From Planctomycetia bacterium (GTDB lineage: Bacteria; Planctomycetota; Brocadiia; Brocadiales; Brocadiaceae): a DNA stretch of 64,000 nucleotides. Shown here piece by piece: positions 21,651 to 29,399 of this stretch. Below the pieces are notes generated by a model, which ran no database searches, had not been told where the DNA came from, and saw nothing but the letters and a program-made list of their open reading frames with translations. Position 1 is the stretch's first letter. Every line of letters starts with the position of its first letter. The DNA lies in the NCBI GenBank assembly GCA_015075005.1, contig JABTVC010000001.1, positions 62,001 to 126,000 on the forward strand, written 5' to 3'. The position numbers were made by a program, and so were the translations under genes.

Positions 21651-22428
21651 TTATATCTTTTTACCATTTTCCTGCTGTACCACTTCCTTAGCAAGGGCTA
21701 TATAGTCTTCAGAACCATGTGAACCCGGCGCATAGGAGATAATTGGCTTACCATGGCTCGGCGATTCTGAGAGTTTTACGTTTTTTCTAATAATCGTGTT
21801 GAATGCCTTATCCCCAAGCGGAGGATACTCTTTAATCTTTTCAATAACCTCGTTGCAAAGCCTTGCACGGCTGGTATACATACAAAAAATGATCCCGGTA
21901 ATCTCTAAATGGTTATTTAATCTCTTCCGAACAACTTCAAACGTATCTAACAATTTACTGACCCCTGGAGCGCAAAAAATTCAGTCTGCAAGGGAATAAA
22001 GAGCTCATGCACAAAGGTCAGGACACGAGAGTCAACAAGCCAAGGGAGGGAGGGCAATCAACAAGCACATAGTCGTACTGGTCGAGCACGTTCCCCAAAT
22101 ATTCCTTGAGCACCGTCTCTCTCCCCACAATACCGACTAACTCAATCTCCGCACCGGAGAGGTCTATGTTGGAAGGAATAATATCCAAACCCTGTACACT
22201 GGTGTGCAAAATCACTTCTTCTGGTTTGCACTTCGCCATGAGGAGGTCATACACGGAACACTTTAAATTATGAATATCCACCCCGAGATGCACACTCAAA
22301 TTGGCTTGCGGGTCCATATCAATAGTCAATACCTTTTTCCCCAGCATTGCGAGACAGGCACCCAGGTTTGCAGTTGTAGTGGTTTTTCCTACGCCTCCCT
22401 TCTGGTTAAGCAATGCAATACTTCTCAT
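21651..22428 (-). pseudogene. parA: ParA/Soj-type ATPase, interrupted by two frameshifts
   Basis: Start ATG 22428 (MRSIALLNQKGGVGKTTT) behind an AGGAGG site. Deviant Walker A KGGVGKTT, then IDMDPQANLSVHLG and VLVDCPPSLGLLT are those of ParA. The frame breaks after GLLTLVS. The lost middle, FVHELFIPLQTEFFALQG, is readable in another frame, and the last part (KLLDTFEVVRKRLN to EVVQQENGKKI) in a third. Two single-base insertions, near 22010 and in the GGGG run near 21970, would restore a ParA of about 260 residues. This looks more like a sequence error than decay. It probably positions chromosome or cargo together with the membrane protein next to it. Confidence 0.85.
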
Positions 22429-22601
22429 TCCGTACATCCTCCTATCTAAAGGTAGGTCTTGTAAACGGCACAAGCTTCAGAGATTTTATTGTTATGACGA
22501 ACAGTAATTCACAGCGATGTCAAGAATATAAAAACAAACTACCAGAAAGTTTAGCATTTCCCATGGAAATTTCAAGCTATAAATTTAACATCGTTGAAGA
22601 C

Positions 22602-23198
22602 TTATTCATTTTTATGACTTCTAAAAACCTCCTCAGCATCATGGTATTTTTTTGCCATTGCTGCTTCGCTCTGTTTTAAGGCATACATACGGCTCGCAAT
22701 CTTTGACATCAGCTCGGTTGCCAAAATCGCCTGCTCACGGGCAATCTTCAAAATGGGTTTTGGAATAGGAGGTGTTTTTTTTACCGCATCCCATAGAATA
22801 CTGGCATCAACATTGAACTGTGCTGCAATGTCATATACACTGAACTTTGAACGGAGTGGGTTGGAAACCGTCACACAATGTGCACCAATAACGGTTTTTT
22901 CGTCCAGGCAAAGTGGCATTGAGAGTATGGTTAAACCGCCCGGACACACGTCCTCAAAGGGTTTTTTGAATTGGATGGCACTTTTCGCCAGCTCGCGGCT
23001 GTAAGACAGGCATAAATCTTTTCGTTCGCTGACAAACCGAAGTGTTTTACAATGCGAAGAGGCGTTAATTTCGCCGATCACCTCTCCATCCACGTCATAC
23101 ACAATATCGCTGGTGTTCAAGATGCTCATCAGGTAGAGTTGAATGGAGGAAATGAGTTCTTTTTCGAAATCGATCTTTAAGCGTCTAAGCGGTTCCAT
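22602..23198 (-). CDS. Stand-alone PocR ligand-binding-domain protein
   Basis: 198 residues. The phrases SSHCKTLRFVSERKDLCL and FEDVCPGGLTILSMPLCLDE carry the Cys and Gly residues of the PocR sensory domain (PF10114), usually fused to histidine kinases or AraC regulators. Here the sensor is alone, followed by a helical tail (REQAILATELMSKIAS to HDAEEVFRSHKN) that may form a coiled coil. It lies 173 bp upstream of parA on the same strand. Ligands in studied proteins are small hydrocarbons or metal clusters; here it is unknown. Confidence 0.8.
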   Translation of the reverse strand: MEPLRRLKIDFEKELISSIQLYLMSILNTSDIVYDVDGEVIGEINASSHCKTLRFVSERKDLCLSYSRELAKSAIQFKKPFEDVCPGGLTILSMPLCLDEKTVIGAHCVTVSNPLRSKFSVYDIAAQFNVDASILWDAVKKTPPIPKPILKIAREQAILATELMSKIASRMYALKQSEAAMAKKYHDAEEVFRSHKNE

Positions 23199-23355
23199 CC
23201 AATTATTTTCCCTGATACCAGATTGAAAAAATTACGTCTTGGTGAAACAGGCAAGAAGATTTTTTATCCTGTATTTATACACTAATCGAAGGGGGTTTTC
23301 AACAAAACTTGCAAAATTATTTCCTATAGTATTGCCATGGAAAGATAGGCCGCCT

Positions 23356-23518
23356 TCACAAGGCTGGTTTTTTCTTCCATCTCCTATACAGCCACAACAA
23401 TAAGGTTTCCGGCAATTTCGTCTGCATTTTCTGCTCTAATTCAAATCGGAAACGCCCGGCATGATTATTGTAAGAAACGTCCTGTAATGTGCCGATGACG
23501 CAGTGCTCACTGATCTTT
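23356..23518 (-). CDS. Possible small ORF without a standard start codon
   Basis: Directly after amrB the minus strand stays open for about 54 codons. It has protein-like composition (GTLQDVSYNNHAGRFRFELE through to LLLWLYRRWKKKPAL, stop 23356). No ATG, GTG or TTG precedes the good stretch in frame, and it begins in the same frame as the amrB stop. It may be a frame-damaged gene. The rest of 23199-23517 shows nothing. Confidence 0.3.
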
Positions 23519-24321
23519 TAATTTATCATAATTCCTGCATAGCCGACGACGTGATCATAATCGCCTGTAATATCACCACTGGTTTCATAACGCACAAGTT
23601 CAGCCTTTTTAGCCCCACGATCCTTTGAGCAGACTAGCATGGTAACCGCAGGATAAATACCACACATCGTGATGTGCATCATGTGCACTTTGCTATAGAG
23701 ACTATCTTCGTTAAGGGCCAATACCTCATCGATGGCAATCTTGTCTTTCCTGTGAGCCGATGCCTGCGACTCATGGTGTGTCATATCAGAAGAGGCTACC
23801 ACAAGGGCATCGGGGCGTAATCTCTGTAGTACCCCCGACAAACTTTTCCCTATGGTTTTAAGGTCTGAGCTATTCCCTGAAGATATGACCATTACAACGA
23901 TTTTACTCTGGGGATTAAAGTATTGAATAAACGGTATCTGTACCTCGGCAGCGTGTTCATATTTATGTGCCTCCTGGTCTTTCTCAATAAGGCCACAGTC
24001 GCGTACCAATTCGTCCACGACCTCTTCGTCCACTCCTGCATCGCCCAGGGGTGTACGCCATAGCCCGCCTGGCCATATGGAGTATGGCACGCCATACCCT
24101 GTATGATTGGGCGCTAATATAACGACGGTATCAGGTATTTTAATCCGTGAATAGAGATTTCCTGCAACGCGTCCGGAATACACATATCCGGCATGCGGGG
24201 ACACAATACCCAATACGGCCTGTTTTTCACAGCCCTTAATCACAAAACCTTCGATATCACTCTTTAACCGGGCAATATCTTTACTATAAAAACTCCCTGC
24301 CACGGCCGGTTGTCTTATCAT
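23518..24321 (-). CDS. amrB: AmmeMemoRadiSam system protein B (MEMO1 family)
   Basis: 267 residues from ATG 24321 (MIRQPAVAGSFYSKD) behind GAAGGG; a GTG nine bases earlier is less well placed. MEMO motifs are present: SPHAGYVYSGRVAG, ILAPNHTGYG, YEHAAEVQIPF, VASSDMTHHES and GDYDHVVGYAGI. The His residues match the metal-binding site known in MEMO proteins. In bacteria amrB usually travels with amrA and a radical SAM amrS, and neither is here. The biochemical role is unsettled. Confidence 0.9.
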   Translation of the reverse strand: MIRQPAVAGSFYSKDIARLKSDIEGFVIKGCEKQAVLGIVSPHAGYVYSGRVAGNLYSRIKIPDTVVILAPNHTGYGVPYSIWPGGLWRTPLGDAGVDEEVVDELVRDCGLIEKDQEAHKYEHAAEVQIPFIQYFNPQSKIVVMVISSGNSSDLKTIGKSLSGVLQRLRPDALVVASSDMTHHESQASAHRKDKIAIDEVLALNEDSLYSKVHMMHITMCGIYPAVTMLVCSKDRGAKKAELVRYETSGDITGDYDHVVGYAGIMIN

Positions 24322-24529
24322 AAATTTCACCCTTCAAACAGGTAAGACAGAAACTTGGTGAGTCATTACTTACACAATCGAATATTAAGAAAAATAGTCT
24401 AGCATGATATTCTAAAACAGTCAATTTCCATTTTTTGTTTGAAAGATGCCTATGGAATGGTTTAAACTTTCAAAATTCATTACATACTGTTCAGGAACTG
24501 AAATTCGTTGTCATTAAAGGAGTTCGATA

Positions 24530-25594
24530 TTGGCAAAGGCATTAGCTTTACTTTCAGGTGGTTTAGACAGCACCCTGGCAATACGGGTTATTCAGCAACA
24601 GGGAATTGAGGTAATTGCCCTCAATTTTGTTACGGTATTTTGTCGTTGTACGTCACACGGAAGCTGTAAACTCGAGGCGGTAAAGGTCTCGGAAAAATTT
24701 GGCATACCCATCAAGGTCATTAATACTACGGAACGGTTTCTCGAACTTGTCAAGAAACCGAAGTTTGGCTACGGAAAGAATATGAATCCCTGTATCGATT
24801 GCCGGATTAATATCTTTCGCATCGCAGGTGAATATATGCGGGAAATCGGCGCAGATTTTCTTATTACGGGTGAGGTATTGGGGCAAAGACCCATGTCTCA
24901 GCGAAAAGAGGCCATGAAGATTATCGACAAGGAGGCGAATCTTACCGGACTTGTCCTGAGACCTTTATGCGCAAAACATATGGAACCAACTATCCCCGAG
25001 AAATTGGGCATCGTGGACAGGGAACAGCTTCTCCAGATTCGTGGCCGTTCCCGGAAAAACCAGATACAGCTTGCCGATGTGTTTCAAATCAAAGATTATC
25101 CCTGCTCTGCCGGAGGTTGCTTACTCACTGATCCTGAGTTTGCACATCGCATGCGGGACCTGGTCAATACCTGTGATGCCAATGTAAATGACGTCAACCT
25201 GCTGAAGGTGGGAAGGCATTTCAGACTTGATGTCCACACGAAGGTGATCGTCGGCAGAAATGAAGAGGACAATGCCAGTATCGAATCTTTTGCACGTGAA
25301 GGAGATTTTTTGTTAAGTCTGGTCGATGTGCCGGGGCCCTTCACCCTTCTCCGCGGAGAGATCACGGAAGAAAAGATTCTGATTGGAGCACGGCTCACTG
25401 CACGGTACGGAAAATCACCCGTTCTGCCTTCCTCAAAAGTCCTGGTAAGGCGCGTGAAAGATGACACTCATCAAAGGATTGTCGGGGTGTCTCCGATGAG
25501 CCAGGAAGATGCTGATAAACTTATACTCAAAAAAGTCTCTGTGAGTAACGTAACGCGCGAGCCATCTCCGGTAACAGAACTCGATATTGGATAA
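24530..25594 (+). CDS. PP-loop ATPase with NFACT-R-like C-terminus (tRNA-thiolation-like)
   Basis: 354 residues. The start is TTG 24530, chosen because a perfect AAAGGAG stands 7 bp before it and the PP-loop LALLSGGLDSTLA follows at residue 6. The N-terminal 170 residues resemble MnmA/ThiI-type enzymes that adenylate tRNA and add sulfur. Cys-rich motifs CRCTSHGSC, NPCIDCRIN and YPCSAGGCLLTD could bind sulfur or metal. The C-terminal half (LLKVGRHFRLDVHTKVIVG, LVDVPGPFTLLRG) resembles NFACT-R_2, a proposed RNA-binding fold. The target nucleoside is unknown. It is a single gene followed by the TPR gene 49 bp on. Confidence 0.8.
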   Translation: MAKALALLSGGLDSTLAIRVIQQQGIEVIALNFVTVFCRCTSHGSCKLEAVKVSEKFGIPIKVINTTERFLELVKKPKFGYGKNMNPCIDCRINIFRIAGEYMREIGADFLITGEVLGQRPMSQRKEAMKIIDKEANLTGLVLRPLCAKHMEPTIPEKLGIVDREQLLQIRGRSRKNQIQLADVFQIKDYPCSAGGCLLTDPEFAHRMRDLVNTCDANVNDVNLLKVGRHFRLDVHTKVIVGRNEEDNASIESFAREGDFLLSLVDVPGPFTLLRGEITEEKILIGARLTARYGKSPVLPSSKVLVRRVKDDTHQRIVGVSPMSQEDADKLILKKVSVSNVTREPSPVTELDIG

Positions 25595-25643
25595 CCGTTC
25601 TTATTTGAACCCAAAACCAGCCAAAAATTAGGAGCATTACCTG

Positions 25644-26813
25644 ATGAAATTACCCTTTGAAAATTTATTCAAACACCTCCGTCTCGAAAAAGTAAGAAAG
25701 ATAGTTTCTATTTCCTCAAAAAGTACCTTTATCAAAACAGACAAACAACTTTACTTTATTCTTATAGTGGCATTTGCTATTTCAGCTGTAGCACTCTTAA
25801 GTTACTGGTTATTTAAGGAAAGGCCTTACTACAATAATCTCCTTGTTGAAAAAGATGAAGTAATCAAGACTTTAAAATTCACTCGTGACAAACTGAAGAA
25901 GATACATGAAAATGCGGTGGATGCTTATGAAAAAAAATTAACAAATGAATATGTGCTAAAATCCCTGTATGACAACACGATAAACGACTACGAACAAAAA
26001 ATAACATCTTACAAGAATGATTATATCTCCAAAGTGGAGCATCAAAATCAGGTCGCAGAATTAGAACAGCGCCTCAAGGAACAGGAAGAATATCTATCAA
26101 AAGAACGCCTGTCAAGAGAAGATTACGAACAGAAAATAACGGCACTGGAACAAAAGGTCTCCGTCATGGAAGATAAAAATCTCGACTTAAAAACGTCACT
26201 GAAAGAATCCATGGAATTCATGAAAGGAGAAAAAGAAATGCTGGAAGGTATGCTCTCAGTGGAAAGAAAAAAGGCATTGCTTCCCTCCCTGATCCTCTCC
26301 GAAACCAAAAAGAAGACCATAGATACCCGTACATTAAAAAAATTAGTCACGATAAAAGACAAGCTGAAACGTGTTGAAGAAATGAATATCGATTTAAAAC
26401 CCGAAACCTATTTTGAGATGGGTATCGTTTCCTATTACAACAAACAACATGAGGAAGCTATTGAACAATGGGAAAATGCTGTATCATTAAACAAAAACAA
26501 CCTTAAGGCCTATATATGCCTGGGAATTGTATATAGCGAAGAAAATATGCCCGATAATGCAGTCAAGGTCTTGAAACGTGCAGTTGAAATCAATCCTAAA
26601 TACTCCACTCCCCATCTGGTACTTGCCCGTATTTATGAGCAAAAAGGCGCCTTAGATGATGCAATTTATGAATACTCTAAAGTACTGGAAATCACTCCGG
26701 AGACGATAGAAATTTACAGCACCCTCGGCACTCTTTATGAAAAGAAGGGATTGAAAGAAGAGGCGCGAAAATCGTTTGCCCAGTATGAAAAATTGAAGGG
26801 GGCAAACAAATAA
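25644..26813 (+). CDS. Membrane-anchored coiled-coil and TPR protein
   Basis: 389 residues. A membrane helix (residues 37-56, LYFILIVAFAISAVALLSYW) comes first, then a long charged coiled coil (about 63-225), then at least three TPR units between about 255 and 385 (YFEMGIVSYYNKQHEEAIEQ, LKAYICLGIVYSEENMPDNA, PHLVLARIYEQKGALDDAI). It is probably anchored with the repeats on one side of the membrane, acting as a scaffold. AGGAG stands 10 bp before the ATG. The neighbours give no clear process. Confidence 0.82.
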   Translation: MKLPFENLFKHLRLEKVRKIVSISSKSTFIKTDKQLYFILIVAFAISAVALLSYWLFKERPYYNNLLVEKDEVIKTLKFTRDKLKKIHENAVDAYEKKLTNEYVLKSLYDNTINDYEQKITSYKNDYISKVEHQNQVAELEQRLKEQEEYLSKERLSREDYEQKITALEQKVSVMEDKNLDLKTSLKESMEFMKGEKEMLEGMLSVERKKALLPSLILSETKKKTIDTRTLKKLVTIKDKLKRVEEMNIDLKPETYFEMGIVSYYNKQHEEAIEQWENAVSLNKNNLKAYICLGIVYSEENMPDNAVKVLKRAVEINPKYSTPHLVLARIYEQKGALDDAIYEYSKVLEITPETIEIYSTLGTLYEKKGLKEEARKSFAQYEKLKGANK

Positions 26814-26840
26814 TCATCACAAGCAGTGAACTTTGCGGAA

Positions 26841-27177
26841 AAGTTCATCAGGTTTGTTTAAATTTTTTACAAAGGTTTATTATGGATAATTACCCGGTCC
26901 ATTTGAAAGTGAAGAGATTTAACCATTCGTAAAAAGGTAATTGCTATACAAATGGGTACAACTTTATATTTTATAGCCTTAGACGAATCTCATACAATAA
27001 CCTGCCAAAACCACTTCTAGTATACTATATATAGGCTGCTTTTCGCACATACAGGCAATAGCTTTGTATCCATTTTCATGAAATGGGTTTTACAATAGCC
27101 CGCAGTTACCCCTCAACTTTATGCTGACTGGCATTTCATAAAAGAAACTTGCACTAAAGGGGTATATTATTTGCTTA
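26841..27177 (+). repeat. Noncoding leader repeat, copy 1, upstream of the glycan exporter
   Basis: About 335 bp that align along their whole length with 48629-48948 in the same orientation, at very roughly 70 percent identity by eye. Best-kept blocks are AGGTTTGTTTAAAT, TTTTATATTTTATA, CAATAA(C/T)CTGCCAAA, AAAAGAAACTTGCA and GTAT(A/G)TTATTTGCTT. It has no open reading frame. It ends about 100 bp before the ABC permease and fills most of the 26814-27280 gap. Confidence 0.75.
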
Positions 27178-27280
27178 ACTGTTTAAAACCGGATGTTATC
27201 GTAATACCGGTGAGAAACTTTGGCCTTTTTATAATGCAAAATATGAAAATGTTTCCGCTTTTGGTAAAGACACCGGGCAT

Positions 27281-28045
27281 ATGAATTCATCAACCTATTA
27301 CTTTGACCTGATATTCCACCTCGTGCGCTGTGATTTTGTTACGCGTTATAAGGGCTCGGTTCTGGGTGTTCTATGGTCGCCCGTGATTCCTCTGGCTCAG
27401 TTGCTGGTGTTGGTATTTCTCTTCCAGAAAGTTGTCCCGTTAGACATTGACGCCTACCCGGCCTTCGTTTTCAGTGCGTTACTACCGTGGACGTGGTTGA
27501 GTACGTGCCTTGGTTCATCTGGCGGTCTTTTGGTGGGCAATCGTGGCCTTGTTCGGAGACCTAATTTTGCACCTGTTACCCTTATCATTGTTAACACCGT
27601 GTCAGGCATGCTAAACTATGTAGTAGCCCTGCCAATACTTTTTGTTATGTTAATCTTCTATGGTAAAACTCTAACGCTGACGCTTCTGATGCTTCCCTTG
27701 CTCATGCTGATTCAATGCGTCCTGACAGTCGGCCTGAGCCTGATCATTGCAACGCTGAACGTCTTTTACCGTGATGTGCAGCATATCGTGGGCGTGGCGC
27801 TCATGCTCCTGTTCTATCTAACCCCGGTTTTTTATAAGCCCCAGGCAGTCAGTGAAGACTTCCGTATTTTGTATACGTATAGCCCGATTGCAGCACTGAT
27901 ACAGAGTTATCGGGCAATTTTCTTTTACGGTGTATTCCCTGAATGGCGTTCGTTAGTATTTGCCGGTGCAACAAGTCTTGTCGTGTGTGGCTTTGGCTAC
28001 GTTATTTACACCCGTTGTCTCCCTGATGTTGTTGATGCAATCTAA
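27281..28045 (+). CDS. wzm: ABC-2 type polysaccharide exporter, permease (Wzm type)
   Basis: 254 residues with six hydrophobic segments. The N-terminal FVTRYKGSVLGVLWSPVIPL is the amphipathic signature of O-antigen/teichoic acid ABC-2 permeases, and the later FYRDVQHIVGVALMLLFYLTPVFY is the conserved central element. It forms the channel for a lipid-linked glycan, paired with the ATPase that starts 12 bp downstream. It opens the glycan locus and follows the leader repeat. Confidence 0.92.
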   Translation: MNSSTYYFDLIFHLVRCDFVTRYKGSVLGVLWSPVIPLAQLLVLVFLFQKVVPLDIDAYPAFVFSALLPWTWLSTCLGSSGGLLVGNRGLVRRPNFAPVTLIIVNTVSGMLNYVVALPILFVMLIFYGKTLTLTLLMLPLLMLIQCVLTVGLSLIIATLNVFYRDVQHIVGVALMLLFYLTPVFYKPQAVSEDFRILYTYSPIAALIQSYRAIFFYGVFPEWRSLVFAGATSLVVCGFGYVIYTRCLPDVVDAI

Positions 28046-28057
28046 CAGGAGTCTCGT

Positions 28058-29305
28058 ATGTCTGCGGTTTTAACTGTGGAATCGGTATCAAAACGATACC
28101 GGATTCAACGTAATCGGCCTATTACCCTCAAAGAGTCGATAATCAGGCGCCTTACTGGCCGATATGACAGAAGCAACGTCTTTTGGGCGCTGCGTGATGT
28201 CTCCTTTTCGGTTGAACAGGGTCGGACGCTGGGCATTATCGGCCATAACGGTGCAGGCAAAAGCACCCTGTTGCGCCTGCTGTGCGGCCTGGGAAGGCCT
28301 ACGAGCGGACGCATTCTCCATATAGGTCAAGTTAGTGGCCTACTCGATCTGGGAGGTGGGTTCCATCCTGATATGACCGGACGCGAGAATCTTGTGACCG
28401 GGGGTATCCTGAGTGGTCTTACAAGACGCCAGGTGCTGGCAAAGCAGGAGGAGATCATTGCCTTTGCCGAGCTGGAAGAATTCATTGATCAACCGGTCAG
28501 AACCTATTCCAATGGTATGTATTTGCGGCTTGCCTTTGCTACGGCCGTCCATTTCGACCCCGATGTCCTGGTTATTGATGAAGTGCTGGCGGTTGGCGAT
28601 TCCCGTTTTCAGCAAAAATGTATCGAGCGGCTTGCTGCCTTTAGAACGGCAGGCAAGACCTCAATCATGACGTCACATGATGCTGATCAGATCCGCAGTT
28701 TGTGCGATGAGGTGCTGGTTCTGGAAGAAGGCAGGGTGGTGATGGCGGGAGACCCGAAGAGCGCAATTCAATGTTACAACGATCTGATGCGCCAACGAAC
28801 GGAGAAGAGAGCAGCACAACTCTCAGGAGGAGCGGCTCAACCTAATCTTAAAGTTGAACATGGCAGCCGTATGGGAACGCTAGAAGCAGAGATCAGCGCT
28901 GTTCACTTGTGTGACTCACAAGGTAGGGCAATTGATACTCTCAGTAACGCTGATAGTCTAACGATTAAGCTAGAATATAATCTTACAAAGCATCTGCCTG
29001 ATATCGCACTTATCGCGGGTATTTACAACGATACAAACGTTAAATGCTTTGAGACCGCTATACCCTCGGCACGCGCAACCTTCGGTCCTATAGCTCAGCA
29101 TGGCATCTTTATTTGCCACTTGCCAGAGTTACCTTTACTCCCTGGACTTTATTATGTTAACGTTGGTCTCTATCCCATTGATTGGAATTACACCTATGAT
29201 TATCACTGGCAGATGCATGTCCTGCATATTACGAGTAAAAATAGAACACTTTCCGGAGATTCGGGTGTGGTCTCACTACGTCCGGTATGGTCTAGTCTAG
29301 TCTAG
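28058..29305 (+). CDS. wzt: ABC-type polysaccharide exporter, ATPase with Wzt C-terminal domain
   Basis: 415 residues. The nucleotide-binding domain has Walker A GHNGAGKST (about 60), signature YSNGMYLRLAFA (about 149) and Walker B VLVIDEVLAVGD (about 170). After about residue 250 comes a beta-rich extension (LEAEISAVHLCDSQGRAIDT through to HWQMHVLHITSK), typical of Wzt C-terminal carbohydrate-recognition domains, which bind the modified non-reducing end of the glycan before export. That would fit with the methyl- and sulfo-transferases downstream. Confidence 0.92.
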   Translation: MSAVLTVESVSKRYRIQRNRPITLKESIIRRLTGRYDRSNVFWALRDVSFSVEQGRTLGIIGHNGAGKSTLLRLLCGLGRPTSGRILHIGQVSGLLDLGGGFHPDMTGRENLVTGGILSGLTRRQVLAKQEEIIAFAELEEFIDQPVRTYSNGMYLRLAFATAVHFDPDVLVIDEVLAVGDSRFQQKCIERLAAFRTAGKTSIMTSHDADQIRSLCDEVLVLEEGRVVMAGDPKSAIQCYNDLMRQRTEKRAAQLSGGAAQPNLKVEHGSRMGTLEAEISAVHLCDSQGRAIDTLSNADSLTIKLEYNLTKHLPDIALIAGIYNDTNVKCFETAIPSARATFGPIAQHGIFICHLPELPLLPGLYYVNVGLYPIDWNYTYDYHWQMHVLHITSKNRTLSGDSGVVSLRPVWSSLV

Positions 29306-29399
29306 ACATACAAGATCGAATGGCTGAGAAGAATACGAACAGCAAATAAAGATATATTCAGAATATAAAGTTTTTTCAATCAGTAATAAAAGTTAGACG

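Noticed and set aside
27121-27180. Sigma-54 promoter in the leader repeat
   Set aside because: TGGCA and TTGCA are present but the GG-N10-GC spacing is wrong in both copies.
26814-27280. Hidden small gene in the leader repeat
   Set aside because: All frames are broken by stops in both copies; conservation is not codon-like.
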